This document shows positions 35,489 to 45,482 of a stretch of 64,000 nt of DNA, in pieces. Below the pieces are notes generated by a model that saw only the letters and a list, made by a program, of their open reading frames with translations, ran no database searches and was not told where the DNA came from. This DNA comes from Ciceribacter thiooxidans (GTDB lineage Bacteria > Pseudomonadota > Alphaproteobacteria > Rhizobiales > Rhizobiaceae), in contig NZ_CP059896.1 in NCBI RefSeq assembly GCF_014126615.1, positions 2,118,501-2,182,500 of the forward strand, written 5' to 3'. The translations under genes and the position numbers were made by a program. The stretch's first letter is position 1, and each line of letters begins with the position of its first letter.

Positions 35489-37681
35489 TTATTTCTTTCG
35501 GCCGGAGATGATGCCGGCGATCAGCTTCGGCGCGCTCGATTTCAATGCTTCGCCCCGGCCCGAAAGGCTGGGATTGGTCATGAAATACTGCTGCGCATTG
35601 AACGGTTCCTCTCCCGGGCGCACTTCCATGCGGCGGGAGGTACCGTCGGGCAGTATCTCGTAGCTCTGCTGGTTGTCAATCAGATTGCCGAGCATAATCT
35701 GTGAAAGAACCTGCTCGTGAACCGTCGGATTTATCAGGGGAACCAGCGTTTCCACGCGCCGGTCGAGATTGCGCGGCATCATGTCCGCAGAGCCGATATA
35801 GACGAGCGCCTTTTCCGACGGCAGGCCGTAGCCGTTGCCGAAGCAGAAGATGCGGCTGTGCTCCAGGAAGCGGCTGACGATCGACTTCACCCGGATATTG
35901 TCGGAAAGCCCCGGCACCTGCGGACGCAGGCAGCAGATGCCGCGCACCACGAGGTCGATCTCCACGCCCGCCCGGCTTGCTCTGTAGAGCGCATCGATGA
36001 TCTCGGGATCGACGAGCGAGTTCATCTTCATCCAGATCGCCGCCGGACGACCGGCCTGGGCATGCTCGATCTCTTCGGCGATATGCTTGAGGATGCGCGG
36101 CCGAAGTGTATAGGGCGAGACGGCTAGCTTCATGCTTTCCTCCGGCTCGCCATAGCCGGTGATGAAGTTGAAGACGTTCGCCATGTCGTGGGCGATCTTC
36201 GGATTGCAGGTGAAGAAGGAGAGGTCGGTGTAGATCTTCGCCGTGACCGGATGATAGTTGCCGGTGCCGAGGTGGCAGTAGGTCCTGAGCTTGCCCTCTT
36301 CGCGGCGCACCACCATCGACATCTTGGCGTGTGTCTTCAATTCGATGAAGCCGAAGACCACCTGTACGCCAGCGCGTTCGAGGTCGCGCGCCCAGCGGAT
36401 GTTCGCTTCCTCGTCGAAACGCGCCTTGAGCTCGACGAGCGCCGTCACCGACTTGCCGGCATCGGCCGCATCGATGAGGGCGCGGACGATCGGGCTATCG
36501 TTCGAGGTGCGGTAGAGCGTCTGCTTGATCGCCAGCACGTCCGGATCGCGGGCCGCCTGCAGGAGGAACTGCACGACGACATCGAAGGATTCGTACGGAT
36601 GGTGGACCACCATGTCCTTCTCGCGGATCGCCGCCAGGCAATCGCCGGCATGTTCGCGCACGCGCTCGGGGAAACGGGCATTGTAGGGTTCGAAGCGCAG
36701 GTCGTCGCGCGGCGCCTTGGCGATCTCGGAAAGCGTGTTGAGCGCCAGCAGACCGGGCAGGATCGCCACCCGGTTCTCCGGCACGCCGAGCTCGTGGACG
36801 ACGAACTGGCGCAGCGCGGCGGGCATTTCCGAATCCGTCTCGATGCGGATCACCGAGCCACGGCGGCGACGCTTCAGCGCCGTCTCGAAGTAGCGCACCA
36901 GGTCTTCGGCCTCTTCCTCGACTTCGATATCGCTGTCGCGGATGATCCGGAACGTGCCGAAGCCCATGACTTCGTAGCCGGGATAGAGCCGGTCGATGAA
37001 CATGCCGACGACATCTTCGAGCGTGATGTAGCGGAGCATATTCCGGTCGTCGGGCAGCCGGATGAAGCGGTCGAGCGTCGTCGGCAGGCGCAGGAGCGCG
37101 GTCATCGGCTCACGGCCCTGCTTGCGCTCGAGCTGCAGCCCCATCGAGAAACCGAGGTTCGGGATGAAGGGGAACGGGTGCGCCGGATCGATCGAGAGCG
37201 GCGTCAGCACCGGAAAGATCGACTCCTCGAATTCCGTCTCGATCCATGCCCGGTCCTCGTCCGAGAGGGCCGCCGGGCGGACGATGAGGATGTCCTCCTT
37301 GGCGAGGTACTGCTGCAGGACGGCGAGCGAGGCCTGCTGCTCCATCTGGAGATTGTCGATCTCCTTCAGGATTTCCTCGAGCTGTTCGAGCGGCGTCTTG
37401 CCGTCGGGGCTACGGATGGCGATGCCCTGGCGCACCTGCCCTTCGAGACCGGCAACGCGCACCATGAAGAACTCGTCGAGGTTGGTCGCGGAGATCGACA
37501 GGAAACGGACCCGCTCGAGTAGCGGATGGGCCGTGTTCAGCGTCTCTTCGAGGACGCGACGATTGAATTGCAGCCAGGAAAATTCGCGGTTGATGAAGCG
37601 CGAAGGACTGGTCATCAGGTCTTCCGTTTCGGCGCTCGCCTCGACCCCGACCGTTTCCATCCCGGTTGCAACGTGATCCAT
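35489..37681 (-). CDS. ppk: Polyphosphate kinase 1
   Basis: Transfers the gamma-phosphate of ATP reversibly onto polyphosphate; usually membrane associated. The 730-residue protein starts with the N domain ([20 protein letters not shown]), followed by the head domain and two phospholipase-D-like C domains. The histidines of the family are visible in [20 protein letters not shown] (the motif around the phospho-accepting His) and in the last domain, [25 protein letters not shown] lies seven bases ahead of the ATG. It follows hdaA by 65 bases and precedes ppx by ten. Confidence 0.95.
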   Translation of the reverse strand: MDHVATGMETVGVEASAETEDLMTSPSRFINREFSWLQFNRRVLEETLNTAHPLLERVRFLSISATNLDEFFMVRVAGLEGQVRQGIAIRSPDGKTPLEQLEEILKEIDNLQMEQQASLAVLQQYLAKEDILIVRPAALSDEDRAWIETEFEESIFPVLTPLSIDPAHPFPFIPNLGFSMGLQLERKQGREPMTALLRLPTTLDRFIRLPDDRNMLRYITLEDVVGMFIDRLYPGYEVMGFGTFRIIRDSDIEVEEEAEDLVRYFETALKRRRRGSVIRIETDSEMPAALRQFVVHELGVPENRVAILPGLLALNTLSEIAKAPRDDLRFEPYNARFPERVREHAGDCLAAIREKDMVVHHPYESFDVVVQFLLQAARDPDVLAIKQTLYRTSNDSPIVRALIDAADAGKSVTALVELKARFDEEANIRWARDLERAGVQVVFGFIELKTHAKMSMVVRREEGKLRTYCHLGTGNYHPVTAKIYTDLSFFTCNPKIAHDMANVFNFITGYGEPEESMKLAVSPYTLRPRILKHIAEEIEHAQAGRPAAIWMKMNSLVDPEIIDALYRASRAGVEIDLVVRGICCLRPQVPGLSDNIRVKSIVSRFLEHSRIFCFGNGYGLPSEKALVYIGSADMMPRNLDRRVETLVPLINPTVHEQVLSQIMLGNLIDNQQSYEILPDGTSRRMEVRPGEEPFNAQQYFMTNPSLSGRGEALKSSAPKLIAGIISGRKK

Positions 37682-37746
37682 AATTCCGTCCTTATGTTCG
37701 CCCTCTGGCGCCCACTATAGCAGCTTCAAGACGGCACTGTGACAAC

Positions 37747-38460
37747 TCAATCGTGATGGTCATCGCCGTGGAGTTCGTCGAGAATCTCCCCGACCAGGGC
37801 CCGCGAAATCTTCGCCCGGCGCGCCAGCGCCAGCCGGTCGATGCGATCGACCACGTCCTGGGCGGCGGCAAAGGAGCGCTCCATCCGCTGCACGATATAG
37901 CCGACGATGCGGTCGTCGATCGCAAGCTGCCGGTCGGCGAAGAGCTTGACGATGAGCTGGGCGAGGAGCTCCTCCTCCGGCTCGCCGATCTCGACCATGG
38001 TCGCGGCCTTCAGCCGCGAACGCAGGTCGGGCAGCGCGACGGCCCAGGAAAGAGGCCAGGTGCGGGACGTCATCAGAAGGCTCGTGCCGTTCTCGCGCAC
38101 GCTGTTGATCAAGTGGAAGAGCTCGACCTCGTCGAAACCCCGCCGCTCGGCATCCTCGAAGAGGACCGGGCCTGCGGCAGCGGCAAGGGCCGCCTCTGCT
38201 CCGGCGACCGGATGGATATCGACGGCACCGCTCTGCTCGCGCCAGATTTCGGCAAGATGCGACTTCCCCGAGCCCGCGGGGCCGGCGAGGATCACCACGG
38301 GCGACGGCCAGTTCGGCCAGGAATCGATGATGGCGACGGCCGCTTCGAGACGTCCGGAGACCAGGAGGTCGTCGCGGCCTGTCGCGGCGGCATGGCCGAA
38401 CACCAGCGGAAGCTGTTCCGCCACTTTCAGCTTCGCCTCGGCCTTCTTGTTTTCACTCAT
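37747..38460 (-). CDS. hdaA: DnaA regulatory inactivator HdaA
   Basis: Hda-type AAA+ protein of 237 residues that, with the replisome clamp, stimulates hydrolysis of DnaA-bound ATP and so limits re-initiation. The N-terminal QLPLVF is the beta-clamp-binding motif. The Walker A sequence is LAGPAGSGKSHLAEIW; LFEDAERRGF is at the Walker B position; SRTWPLSW is sensor-like; the arginine-rich C-terminal helix follows. Its ATG directly follows the perM stop codon (TAAATG), so it is translationally coupled to that gene. Confidence 0.93.
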   Translation of the reverse strand: MSENKKAEAKLKVAEQLPLVFGHAAATGRDDLLVSGRLEAAVAIIDSWPNWPSPVVILAGPAGSGKSHLAEIWREQSGAVDIHPVAGAEAALAAAAGPVLFEDAERRGFDEVELFHLINSVRENGTSLLMTSRTWPLSWAVALPDLRSRLKAATMVEIGEPEEELLAQLIVKLFADRQLAIDDRIVGYIVQRMERSFAAAQDVVDRIDRLALARRAKISRALVGEILDELHGDDHHD

Positions 38461-39585
38461 TTATTTCTCTGAGACATCCGGCTTCTGCTCAACGCCGCGC
38501 GCCGGTGTCTGCCCATAATACAAATCGCTTTCAAGATACCGTGAGAGGGCAAAGCGGACAAGGACGCCGATCGCTGCCGCGGCGGGAACCGCCACGAGCA
38601 CGCCGACGAAGCCGAAGAGCGCACCGAAGGCGAACAGCGCGAACATCAGCCAGACCGGATGGAGCCCGACGCTCTGGCCGACCAGCTTCGGCTGCAGGAT
38701 GTTGCCTTCGAGGAACTGGCCGGAGAAGAAGAAGACCACCACGATCACGACATGGACGTAATCGGGCCAGAACTGCACCAGCGCGACACCTGCGGCGAGC
38801 ACCAGGCCAACCGTCGAGCCGACATAAGGAATGAAGCTGATCATGCCGGTGAAGAAGCCGATCAGCAGCCCGAAATTGAGGCCGATCAGCGAAAGGCCGA
38901 CGGCATAATAGATGCCGAGGATGAGGCAGAGCGATCCCTGCCCGCGCACGAAACCGGCGATCGTCTTATCCATTTCGGTGGCGATCTCGCGGACCGCGCC
39001 GACCTGGTTGCGCGGGATCCAGTGGTCGACCTTCGCCACCATCCGGTCCCAGTCGAGCAGGAGATAGAAGGCGACGACCGGCGTGACGACGAGGAGCGCG
39101 GCGATATCGACCAGTGCCTTGCCGGAGTTCCAGATCTGCGCCACCAGCGTCGCGACGAAGCCGGCGCCCTCGGTCAGCAGCTTGGAGAAGTTCTCCTTGA
39201 TCGTCCCCATTTGGCCGTCCAGCCACTGCGGCAGCCAGCGGGCGTTTGAGGTGGCGATGAAGTTCTGCAACTCGCTGACATAGCCCGGAACATGCTGGAT
39301 GAAGTCATTGAGCTGCGTGGCCAGCACCGGAATGATGATCATCAACGCCAGCACGAAGACGAAGATGAAGGCGACCAGAATGAGCGTCGTCGCCATGAAC
39401 CGGTTGAGGCCGAGCCGTTCCAGCCTGTCGGCGACGGGATCGAGAAAATAGGCGAGCGCCATGCCGACGATGAACGGCAGCAGGATGGTGCGGAACAGGA
39501 ACAGGAACAGGATGAAGCCGGCAAGCGCCGCGAGCCCGAAGAAGGCCTGCCGCTTCAGGGTAACGCCGGAAATGTGCTGGGTCAT
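38461..39585 (-). CDS. AI-2E/PerM family transporter
   Basis: A 374-residue inner-membrane protein with about eight hydrophobic helices and a soluble middle part (about 100-170). Family blocks are PFIVGMALAYFLDPVADRLE near the N-terminus, SFIPYVGSTVGLVLA, FLEGNILQPKLVGQSVGLHPVW and VAVPAAAAIGVL in the C-terminal half. The family includes autoinducer-2 exporters and sodium/proton antiporters; function here is open. It is the first gene of the perM-hdaA-ppk-ppx run, and its stop codon touches the hdaA start codon. Confidence 0.9.
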   Translation of the reverse strand: MTQHISGVTLKRQAFFGLAALAGFILFLFLFRTILLPFIVGMALAYFLDPVADRLERLGLNRFMATTLILVAFIFVFVLALMIIIPVLATQLNDFIQHVPGYVSELQNFIATSNARWLPQWLDGQMGTIKENFSKLLTEGAGFVATLVAQIWNSGKALVDIAALLVVTPVVAFYLLLDWDRMVAKVDHWIPRNQVGAVREIATEMDKTIAGFVRGQGSLCLILGIYYAVGLSLIGLNFGLLIGFFTGMISFIPYVGSTVGLVLAAGVALVQFWPDYVHVVIVVVFFFSGQFLEGNILQPKLVGQSVGLHPVWLMFALFAFGALFGFVGVLVAVPAAAAIGVLVRFALSRYLESDLYYGQTPARGVEQKPDVSEK

Positions 39586-39691
39586 GCTCGATGCTCCGCT
39601 GCGGTGGTCGGCATAGCAAGTAGAATGGCCGGGGCTCGAGGGTCAAGGGCCGCGGCAACCCATCCCTCTCCGCCGCTCAGCGAAGGGCCGC

Positions 39692-40426
39692 TCAGACGCC
39701 CCGGCGGTTTCCCCAGAGCATGACGTGAAGCTGCGGCAGGACGCGCGCGGAAAACCAGCGCTCTCCTGCAACCGCGTCCACCAGCCAGCGCATCCGCTCC
39801 GTCAGGCCGTCGATGTCGATCGTTCCCTCACCATCGGCCGGCGGCGGAGTGTGGTTGCCCGGCTGCAGGTAGACGGGGAGCGCCGGGAAGTGCGCCGAAA
39901 CCTCGCGGGCGAAGGCGAAGTCCTCCGCGTCGAAAACGACGAATTTCAGGACGGTCTGCGGTCCCTCTCCCGCCGCTTCAACGCACCCGGTGAGAGCAGT
40001 CAGGTCGCACGCCATGCCGCTCGACGGTGGCTTGGGGCTCAGCACCAGCGTGTCGAGCCGGGCAAACCACGGCCTTGCCAGCGACCCCTGCGTCTCGAGC
40101 GCGAAGCGGTAGCCCTCGCCGTGACCACGGTCGATCAGGTCGCCGAGCGACTGGATCGCCGGATTGCCGCCGGAGAGCGAAACGGTAAGCGGCTCGCCGC
40201 CTGACAGCCGAGTGACTTCGCCCCAGATGTCCTCCGCCGTCATCGGCTTCCAGTCGTGGCGGAAGCGGCTCTCGACCGCATGCAGGCTGTCGCACCAGCT
40301 GCAACGGTAGTCGCAGCCGCCGGTGCGCACGAAGACGGTCGGCAGGCCGATCAGTACCCCCTCGCCCTGGATCGTCGGCCCGAAGATCTCGCTCACCAGG
40401 ACGGGCGAGTTAGATGCCTCCGTCAT
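39692..40426 (-). CDS. queE: 7-carboxy-7-deazaguanine synthase (radical SAM)
   Basis: Converts 6-carboxytetrahydropterin to 7-carboxy-7-deazaguanine in the queuosine pathway. The 244-residue protein has the radical SAM cluster motif in [16 protein letters not shown] (CxxxCxxC form) after [20 protein letters not shown], and [10 protein letters not shown], which corresponds to the GGE-type SAM motif. The ATG at 40426 overlaps the queD stop codon as ATGA; the longer open frame upstream is only queD read in another frame. It is last in queC-queD-queE. Confidence 0.94.
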   Translation of the reverse strand: MTEASNSPVLVSEIFGPTIQGEGVLIGLPTVFVRTGGCDYRCSWCDSLHAVESRFRHDWKPMTAEDIWGEVTRLSGGEPLTVSLSGGNPAIQSLGDLIDRGHGEGYRFALETQGSLARPWFARLDTLVLSPKPPSSGMACDLTALTGCVEAAGEGPQTVLKFVVFDAEDFAFAREVSAHFPALPVYLQPGNHTPPPADGEGTIDIDGLTERMRWLVDAVAGERWFSARVLPQLHVMLWGNRRGV

Positions 40427-40779
40427 GGCCGGTATTCCGCCCAGGTCTTCGGCGTCTCGCTGACCCTGACTGCCGAGGTTTCCGGCAGCCGCGCCCTGCA
40501 CCAGTCGTAGAAATGCCGGGCGAGGCACTCGGCCGTCACCTTGTCATGGCCGAGGACGTCGTTCAGGTGACGGTGGTCGAAGACCTCGTCGATGTAGCGC
40601 TTCAACGGTGCCAGCTCGTGATAGTCGCGCACGAAGCCGTGCTCGTCGAGTTCGGCGGCCGAAAGCTCAACCTCGACGACATAGTTGTGGCCGTGCAGAC
40701 GCGCGCATTGATGATCCGCCGGCAGGCCCTTCAACTGGTGCGAGGCGGAGAAATGGAATTCCTTGGTGATGCGGTACAT
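40423..40779 (-). CDS. queD: 6-carboxy-5,6,7,8-tetrahydropterin synthase
   Basis: Turns dihydroneopterin triphosphate into 6-carboxytetrahydropterin. The protein has 118 residues with the zinc-binding histidines in FSASHQL and [15 protein letters not shown], the catalytic cysteine in that second motif, and HRHLND in the middle. The start at 40779 shares a base with the queC stop codon (TGATG). The same frame is open far upstream through queC, but only this C-terminal stretch is QueD. It is coupled at both ends within the operon. Confidence 0.95.
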   Translation of the reverse strand: MYRITKEFHFSASHQLKGLPADHQCARLHGHNYVVEVELSAAELDEHGFVRDYHELAPLKRYIDEVFDHRHLNDVLGHDKVTAECLARHFYDWCRARLPETSAVRVSETPKTWAEYRP

Positions 40780-41489
40780 CAGCGGACCTCTTCCGCCCTG
40801 AAAGTGCCGGTCGCTGCCACCCAAAAATCCGGATCCTGGTAGTCCGTCGGATCGCTCACGCCGGCGAGATGGAAGGCCTCGCGCCGCTCGACGCAGGTGC
40901 CGCAGCGGCCGCAATGGCGCTCGCCGCCCTTGTAGCAGGACCAGGTCCGCTCGAAGGGCGTGCCGTGCCGCGCTCCGTCGGTCACGATGTCCGCCTTCGA
41001 GACGTTGACGTAAGGGGCGTAGAGCCGCACCGCCGCGTAGCCGTCGAGGGCAGCGTCCTGCATCACCTGGAAGGCGTCGATGAAGCCCGGACGGCAATCG
41101 GGATAGATAAAGTGGTCGCCGCCATGCACAGCCACGGCCACGGCATCGGCCTTGCGGGCCGCGGCGACGCCGAAGGCGATCGCCAGCATGATGGCGTTGC
41201 GGTTCGGCACGACGGTCACCTTCATCGTATCCTCGGCATAGTGGCCGTCCGGCACGTCGACGGCATCGGTCAGCGCCGAACCGCTCAGATGCCGGCCGAC
41301 GCCGGAGATGTCGATGATCTCGTGCGGCACCCCGAGCCGGGCAGCGCAGTCGACCGCATGGTCCAGCTCCTTTTTGTGGCGCTGTCCGTAGTCGAAGGAA
41401 ATGAGGGCCAGAAGTTCGTGTTCCGCCGCGATCCGGTGGGCGAGCGAAACGGAGTCCAGTCCGCCGGAGCAGACCACGATGGTTTTCAT
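40779..41489 (-). CDS. queC: 7-cyano-7-deazaguanine (preQ0) synthase
   Basis: ATP-dependent conversion of 7-carboxy-7-deazaguanine to preQ0. The 236-residue protein has the N-type ATP pyrophosphatase P-loop VVCSGGLDSVSLAH, then FDYGQRHKKEL, and four zinc-binding cysteines near the C-terminus in SCYKGGERHCGRCGTCVERR. Its ATG is preceded by AAGGA, which is part of a preQ1-I riboswitch (41498-41529). Translation is therefore expected to fall when preQ1 is abundant. It is first in a three-gene operon with overlapping ends. Confidence 0.95.
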   Translation of the reverse strand: MKTIVVCSGGLDSVSLAHRIAAEHELLALISFDYGQRHKKELDHAVDCAARLGVPHEIIDISGVGRHLSGSALTDAVDVPDGHYAEDTMKVTVVPNRNAIMLAIAFGVAAARKADAVAVAVHGGDHFIYPDCRPGFIDAFQVMQDAALDGYAAVRLYAPYVNVSKADIVTDGARHGTPFERTWSCYKGGERHCGRCGTCVERREAFHLAGVSDPTDYQDPDFWVAATGTFRAEEVR

Positions 41490-41497
41490 GTTGTTCG

Positions 41498-41529
41498 TCC
41501 TTGTTTTGACCGGGTAGGCTGCGACCGGT
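41498..41529 (-). promoter_or_regulatory. preQ1-I riboswitch in the queC leader
   Basis: On the minus strand the leader reads ACCGG, loop TCGCAGCCTAC, CCGGT, then CAAAACAAGGA. The 5-bp stem (41525-41529 with 41509-41513), the GGTCGCAG loop segment and the A-rich CAAAACAAGG tail match the class I type preQ1 aptamer; from memory the Thermoanaerobacter tengcongensis aptamer shares these two segments exactly. The tail contains the AAGGA ribosome binding site eight bases before the queC ATG. Ligand binding should therefore hide it in the pseudoknot and repress translation. Confidence 0.88.
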
Positions 41530-41709
41530 ATGCGTTACGGCGCGCTCCTTAGCCCATGGCCGGCCGCTTGGGAACGAAAAACTTCCCCGGCCGCCGAGAA
41601 GACGCCCGCACGGGAGCTTTTTCACCGGGATTTCCCGGTATTTCCCTTGAATCCCCGCCCCGGTCATGCCATTGCGCGGGAGAACGACGACACCCGATTG
41701 GAGAGCCCC

Positions 41710-42783
41710 ATGTCCGAGAACGGCAAGAACGGTCTGACCTATAGCGACGCCGGTGTGGACATCGATGCCGGCAACCTGCTGGTCGAGAAGATCAAGCCCG
41801 CCGTCCGGTCCACGCGCCGCCCCGGCGCTGACGGCGAGATCGGCGGCTTCGGCGGCCTCTTCGACCTCAAGGCCGCCGGCTTCAAGGACCCGGTCCTCGT
41901 CGCCGCCAATGACGGCGTCGGCACCAAGCTCAAGATCGCCATCGACGCCGGCATTCACGACACGGTCGGCGTCGACCTCGTCGCGATGTGCGTCAACGAC
42001 CTCGTCGTGCAGGGCGCCGAGCCGCTGTTCTTCCTCGACTATTTTGCCACCGGCAAACTCGATCCCGACCAGGGTGCGGCGATCGTCGGCGGCATTGCCG
42101 ATGGCTGTCGGGAAGCCGGCTGCGCGCTGATCGGCGGCGAAACCGCCGAAATGCCGGGCATGTACGCCGGCGGCGACTACGACCTCGCAGGCTTCGCCGT
42201 CGGGGCGGCCGAACGCGGCCAGCTCCTGCCCGCCGGTGATATCGCCGAAGGCGACGTTATCCTCGGCCTCTCCTCCTCAGGCGTCCATTCCAACGGCTTT
42301 TCGCTGGTGCGCAAGATCGTCGAACTTTCCGGCCTTTCCTGGGACGCGCCGGCGCCGTTTGCCGAAGGTGCAAGCCTCGGCCGGGCGCTGCTTGCGCCGA
42401 CACGCATCTATGTGAAGCCGCTCCTGAAGGCGATCCGCGAAACGGGTGCCCTGAAGGCGCTTGCCCACATCACCGGCGGCGGCTTTCCGGAAAACATTCC
42501 GCGCGTGCTGCCGAAACATCTTGCCGCGGAAATCGACCTCGGCGCCTTCCGCGTGCCCTCCGTGTTCTCGTGGCTCGCAAAGACCGGCGGCGTCGCGCAG
42601 AACGAGATGCTCCGGACCTTCAACTGCGGCATCGGCATGATCGTCGTCGTCGCCGAGAAGGACGCCGCCCGCGTCAGCGAAGTGCTTGCCGGCGAAGGCG
42701 AGACGGTCGTAACTCTCGGCAGCATGGTCGCCCGGACAGAAGGTGCGGCGGGCACCGTCTACAAGGGCACGCTCGCTCTATGA
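41710..42783 (+). CDS. purM: Phosphoribosylformylglycinamidine cyclo-ligase (AIR synthetase)
   Basis: Fifth step of purine synthesis: ATP-dependent ring closure to aminoimidazole ribotide. The 357-residue protein starts [20 protein letters not shown]. Family blocks include [53 protein letters not shown] and the C-terminal [13 protein letters not shown]. The ATG at 41710 has GGAGAG before it; the upstream codons in frame overlap the divergent queC leader and are not part of the protein. It overlaps purN by four bases. Confidence 0.96.
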   Translation: MSENGKNGLTYSDAGVDIDAGNLLVEKIKPAVRSTRRPGADGEIGGFGGLFDLKAAGFKDPVLVAANDGVGTKLKIAIDAGIHDTVGVDLVAMCVNDLVVQGAEPLFFLDYFATGKLDPDQGAAIVGGIADGCREAGCALIGGETAEMPGMYAGGDYDLAGFAVGAAERGQLLPAGDIAEGDVILGLSSSGVHSNGFSLVRKIVELSGLSWDAPAPFAEGASLGRALLAPTRIYVKPLLKAIRETGALKALAHITGGGFPENIPRVLPKHLAAEIDLGAFRVPSVFSWLAKTGGVAQNEMLRTFNCGIGMIVVVAEKDAARVSEVLAGEGETVVTLGSMVARTEGAAGTVYKGTLAL

Positions 42784-43436
42784 CCACCCCGCGCAAACGC
42801 GTCGTCGTCTTCATCTCCGGCGGCGGCTCCAACATGATGGCGCTGCTGGCGGCGACCGAAGCCACGGATTTTCCGGCCGAAATCGTCGGCGTGATTTCCG
42901 ACAAGGCGTCCGCCGGCGGTCTCGCCAGGGCAGCCGCGAAAGGCATTCCGACCTTCGTCTTCGAACGCAAGGCCTATGCCGGGAAGGCGGAGCACGAAGC
43001 GGCGATCCTCGCGAAGCTCGGCGAACTCGCGCCGGACCTGATCTGCCTCGCCGGATACATGCGCCTTCTGTCGGCCGATTTCATCCGGCCCTATGAGGGG
43101 CGAATCCTCAACATTCACCCTTCCCTGCTGCCGCTCTTTCCGGGGCTGCACACCCATCAGCGGGCGATCGATGCCGGCATGCGCGTCAGCGGCTGCACCG
43201 TGCACTACGTCACCGCCGGCATGGATGAAGGCCCGGTGATCGCCCAGTCGGTCGTGCCGATCCTTCCCGGAGACACTGAAGACAGCCTCGCGGCGCGCGT
43301 GCTCACCATCGAGCACAGGAGCTATCCGCTGGCGCTGAAACTCGTTGCGGAAGGCAAGGTGCACATGCTCGCCGACGGCACGGTCGAACGCACCGGGTTT
43401 TTCGGCGACCCCGCCGCGACGCTCGTTTCCGCCTGA
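42780..43436 (+). CDS. purN: Phosphoribosylglycinamide formyltransferase
   Basis: Third step of purine synthesis: transfers a formyl group from 10-formyltetrahydrofolate to GAR. The 218-residue protein has [16 protein letters not shown] at the N-terminus (phosphate loop) and the catalytic segment [20 protein letters not shown], with Asn and His active-site residues, then [16 protein letters not shown] with the catalytic Asp. Its ATG overlaps the purM stop codon (ATGA). Confidence 0.96.
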   Translation: MTTPRKRVVVFISGGGSNMMALLAATEATDFPAEIVGVISDKASAGGLARAAAKGIPTFVFERKAYAGKAEHEAAILAKLGELAPDLICLAGYMRLLSADFIRPYEGRILNIHPSLLPLFPGLHTHQRAIDAGMRVSGCTVHYVTAGMDEGPVIAQSVVPILPGDTEDSLAARVLTIEHRSYPLALKLVAEGKVHMLADGTVERTGFFGDPAATLVSA

Positions 43437-43460
43437 AATCGCGTCGCCGGCGCGCCGGCG

Positions 43461-44261
43461 CTAGCCCTTCTTCTTGCCCGATGCCATGAACACTTCCGCC
43501 GCCTTCGCCTGCAGGCTGCGCGGGGCAAGGCGCGTCGAAAATGCCATGAGGCGGTTGGCAAGACCGGCGACGACCGCCGGCTTTCCGGCATAGAGCGCCC
43601 GAAGCCCCTCCTCCACGACAGGCCCGGGCTGCATCAGATCGGCCCGTGCGCCCCATTTGAGCTCGTGGTCGGCCCGCGCCCAGAATTCCGTCGCCGTCGG
43701 CCCCGGACACAGGACCGAGACGACGACCTTGCGCCGGTGCAGTTCCTCGTGCAGCGCGTGCGCGAGCGAAAGCACGTAGGCCTTGCTGGCGGCGTAGACG
43801 GCGTAACCGGGGATCGGCTGGAAGGCCGCGGTGCTTGCGACGAGCAGGATGTGGCCACCGCCACGCTCGGCCATGTCGGCGGCGAAGGCGTGGGTGAGCT
43901 CGGTGAGGGCGCCGACGTTGACCGCCACCATGCCGCCGACCGCCTCGGCCGGCTGGGCGTGGAAGCGCCCGTGGAGCCCGAAGCCGGCATTGTTGATCAA
44001 TGTCTCGACCGCGATGCCGCGTGCCTCTACCGCCCGCTTCAGCGCCTGCGCAGCACCGGCCCCGGCGAGATCGGCCGGCTCGACCGCGATCTCCACCCCA
44101 TGGCCGGCACGCAGCACTTCGGCGAGCTCCTCGAGAGGAGCCGCGTGCCTCGCCGAAACGACGAGATTATAGCCGCGCCGCGCCAGCGCCTCGCAAAAGG
44201 CGCGGCCGAGACCGCCCGTCGCGCCGGTGACAAGGGCCCATTTCGGCGCGCCGTCCGCCAT
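43461..44261 (-). CDS. Short-chain dehydrogenase/reductase
   Basis: A 266-residue classical SDR oxidoreductase. The NAD(P)-binding motif is TGATGGLG, followed by the NNAG motif in LINNAGFG. The catalytic Ser-Tyr-Lys set appears as VASTAAF and YAVYAASKAYVLSLAHAL. The C-terminal part is variable and ends in ASGKKKG. The ATG at 44261 has GGAAGG eight bases upstream. It is convergent with purN and divergent from the omptin gene. The substrate is unknown. Confidence 0.88.
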   Translation of the reverse strand: MADGAPKWALVTGATGGLGRAFCEALARRGYNLVVSARHAAPLEELAEVLRAGHGVEIAVEPADLAGAGAAQALKRAVEARGIAVETLINNAGFGLHGRFHAQPAEAVGGMVAVNVGALTELTHAFAADMAERGGGHILLVASTAAFQPIPGYAVYAASKAYVLSLAHALHEELHRRKVVVSVLCPGPTATEFWARADHELKWGARADLMQPGPVVEEGLRALYAGKPAVVAGLANRLMAFSTRLAPRSLQAKAAEVFMASGKKKG

Positions 44262-44496
44262 AACCGTTTCCTTCCGTCCGAGAGAGATGCCGCAAGATAA
44301 CGGCCGCGGCGGGAGCGTCAACAGCGGCCGTCAAAACGCACGTCGGAGCGCCGACATACCCTCTCTGCTGCAGAAAACGGGCTTAGGTCCAGTTTTGGAC
44401 GGCAACAGACCCAGATATGGCCCCTGCAAACCATTGATGCGAAATGCCTTCCTCTCGTATTGAGAGTCCACGAAACGTTCAGCCTTGGGGGTACTC

Positions 44497-45447
44497 ATGC
44501 ATCATCGGAACTTCAAATCGGCAGCGGTCTGCTGTCTCTTGCTCACCGCACCGACTGCAGCACTCGCAGAGGACACACTGTTTTCCTCTTCCGACGGCAG
44601 CTTCGTGATCTTCGGCGGCGTCGGGCTGGCCAACGTCAAGGCCGACGAATTCGTTTACAACAACGGCAAGAAGCTCAGCGAGCTCAACTGGGAAAGCAAG
44701 GGCATCACGCTCTTCACCATCGGCGCCGACGCCCAGCTCGACAAGAACTGGAGCATCCGCGGCGACTTCAACGTCGGCACCGGCGGCGACGGCCACATGG
44801 TCGACTATGACTGGATGAGCGCGACGCATGACGACTGGAGCGATCGCTCCACCCATCCCGATACGCAGCTGGACCACTATTTCAGCGGCTCGCTGGAACT
44901 CGACCGCGCCGTCTACAGCGACGACAGCACCAATCTCGCCGTCGGTCTCGGTTTCCGTTACACCGACGTGAAGTGGACCGCGTACGGCGGCTCCTACATC
45001 TATTCGAGCGGCGATCCGCTCTTCCGCGACCTGACCGGCACTTTCACACCCGGCGAAAAGGGCATCAGCTACCAGCAGCAGATCCCGGTCGGGTTCCTCA
45101 GCGTCAACGGCGAGCACAAGGTCGGCAAGTTCACGATCAGCGGCGGCCTGGAAGGCGGCCTGAGCTTCGGCATCGACGACATCGACGATCACTGGCAGCG
45201 CGACCTGCGCTTCTATGACAGCATGAAAGCGGCCCCGATGGTCGGTGCCAAGCTCTCCGTCGACTATGCACTGACCGAGAGCGCCTCGCTCTACGTCTCC
45301 GGTGCCTACCAGCAGGTATTCCACGCCTATGGCGACATGAAGTATTACGACACGACGACGGATACCCTCGTGGGTTCGGAGAAGGACGCGGCCGGCGCAA
45401 CCTTCCAGTCGATGTCGGTATCCTTCGGCCTCAAGGGCACGTTCTGA
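44497..45447 (+). CDS. Omptin family outer-membrane protease
   Basis: A 316-residue outer-membrane beta-barrel aspartyl-type protease with a Sec signal (cleavage near AALA-ED). The sequence follows E. coli OmpT: HMVDYDWM (Asp103 and Asp105 as the catalytic Asp pair), DRSTHPDTQLD, YGGSYIYSS, FRD, and IDDIDDHW (Asp230 and His232 as the Asp-His pair). It ends SFGLKGTF, a typical last strand with terminal Phe. The expected role is cleavage of cationic peptides or proteins at the cell surface. The ATG at 44497 follows a GGGGGT site; a TTG four codons upstream overlaps that site. The gene is monocistronic. Confidence 0.9.
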   Translation: MHHRNFKSAAVCCLLLTAPTAALAEDTLFSSSDGSFVIFGGVGLANVKADEFVYNNGKKLSELNWESKGITLFTIGADAQLDKNWSIRGDFNVGTGGDGHMVDYDWMSATHDDWSDRSTHPDTQLDHYFSGSLELDRAVYSDDSTNLAVGLGFRYTDVKWTAYGGSYIYSSGDPLFRDLTGTFTPGEKGISYQQQIPVGFLSVNGEHKVGKFTISGGLEGGLSFGIDDIDDHWQRDLRFYDSMKAAPMVGAKLSVDYALTESASLYVSGAYQQVFHAYGDMKYYDTTTDTLVGSEKDAAGATFQSMSVSFGLKGTF

Positions 45448-45482
45448 CGACGCTTCCGGGGCGGTGCGACGCGCGCCGCCCC

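Noticed and set aside
40780..41958. Upstream extension of the queD frame to about 511 codons
   Set aside because: The extension overlaps queC in another frame and the start of purM on the opposite strand; QueD is complete in its last 118 residues.
44290..44340. ACGGCCGC/GCGGCCGT inverted repeat between the SDR and omptin genes
   Set aside because: It lies between divergent genes, has a long spacer and no terminator features; most likely chance in GC-rich DNA.
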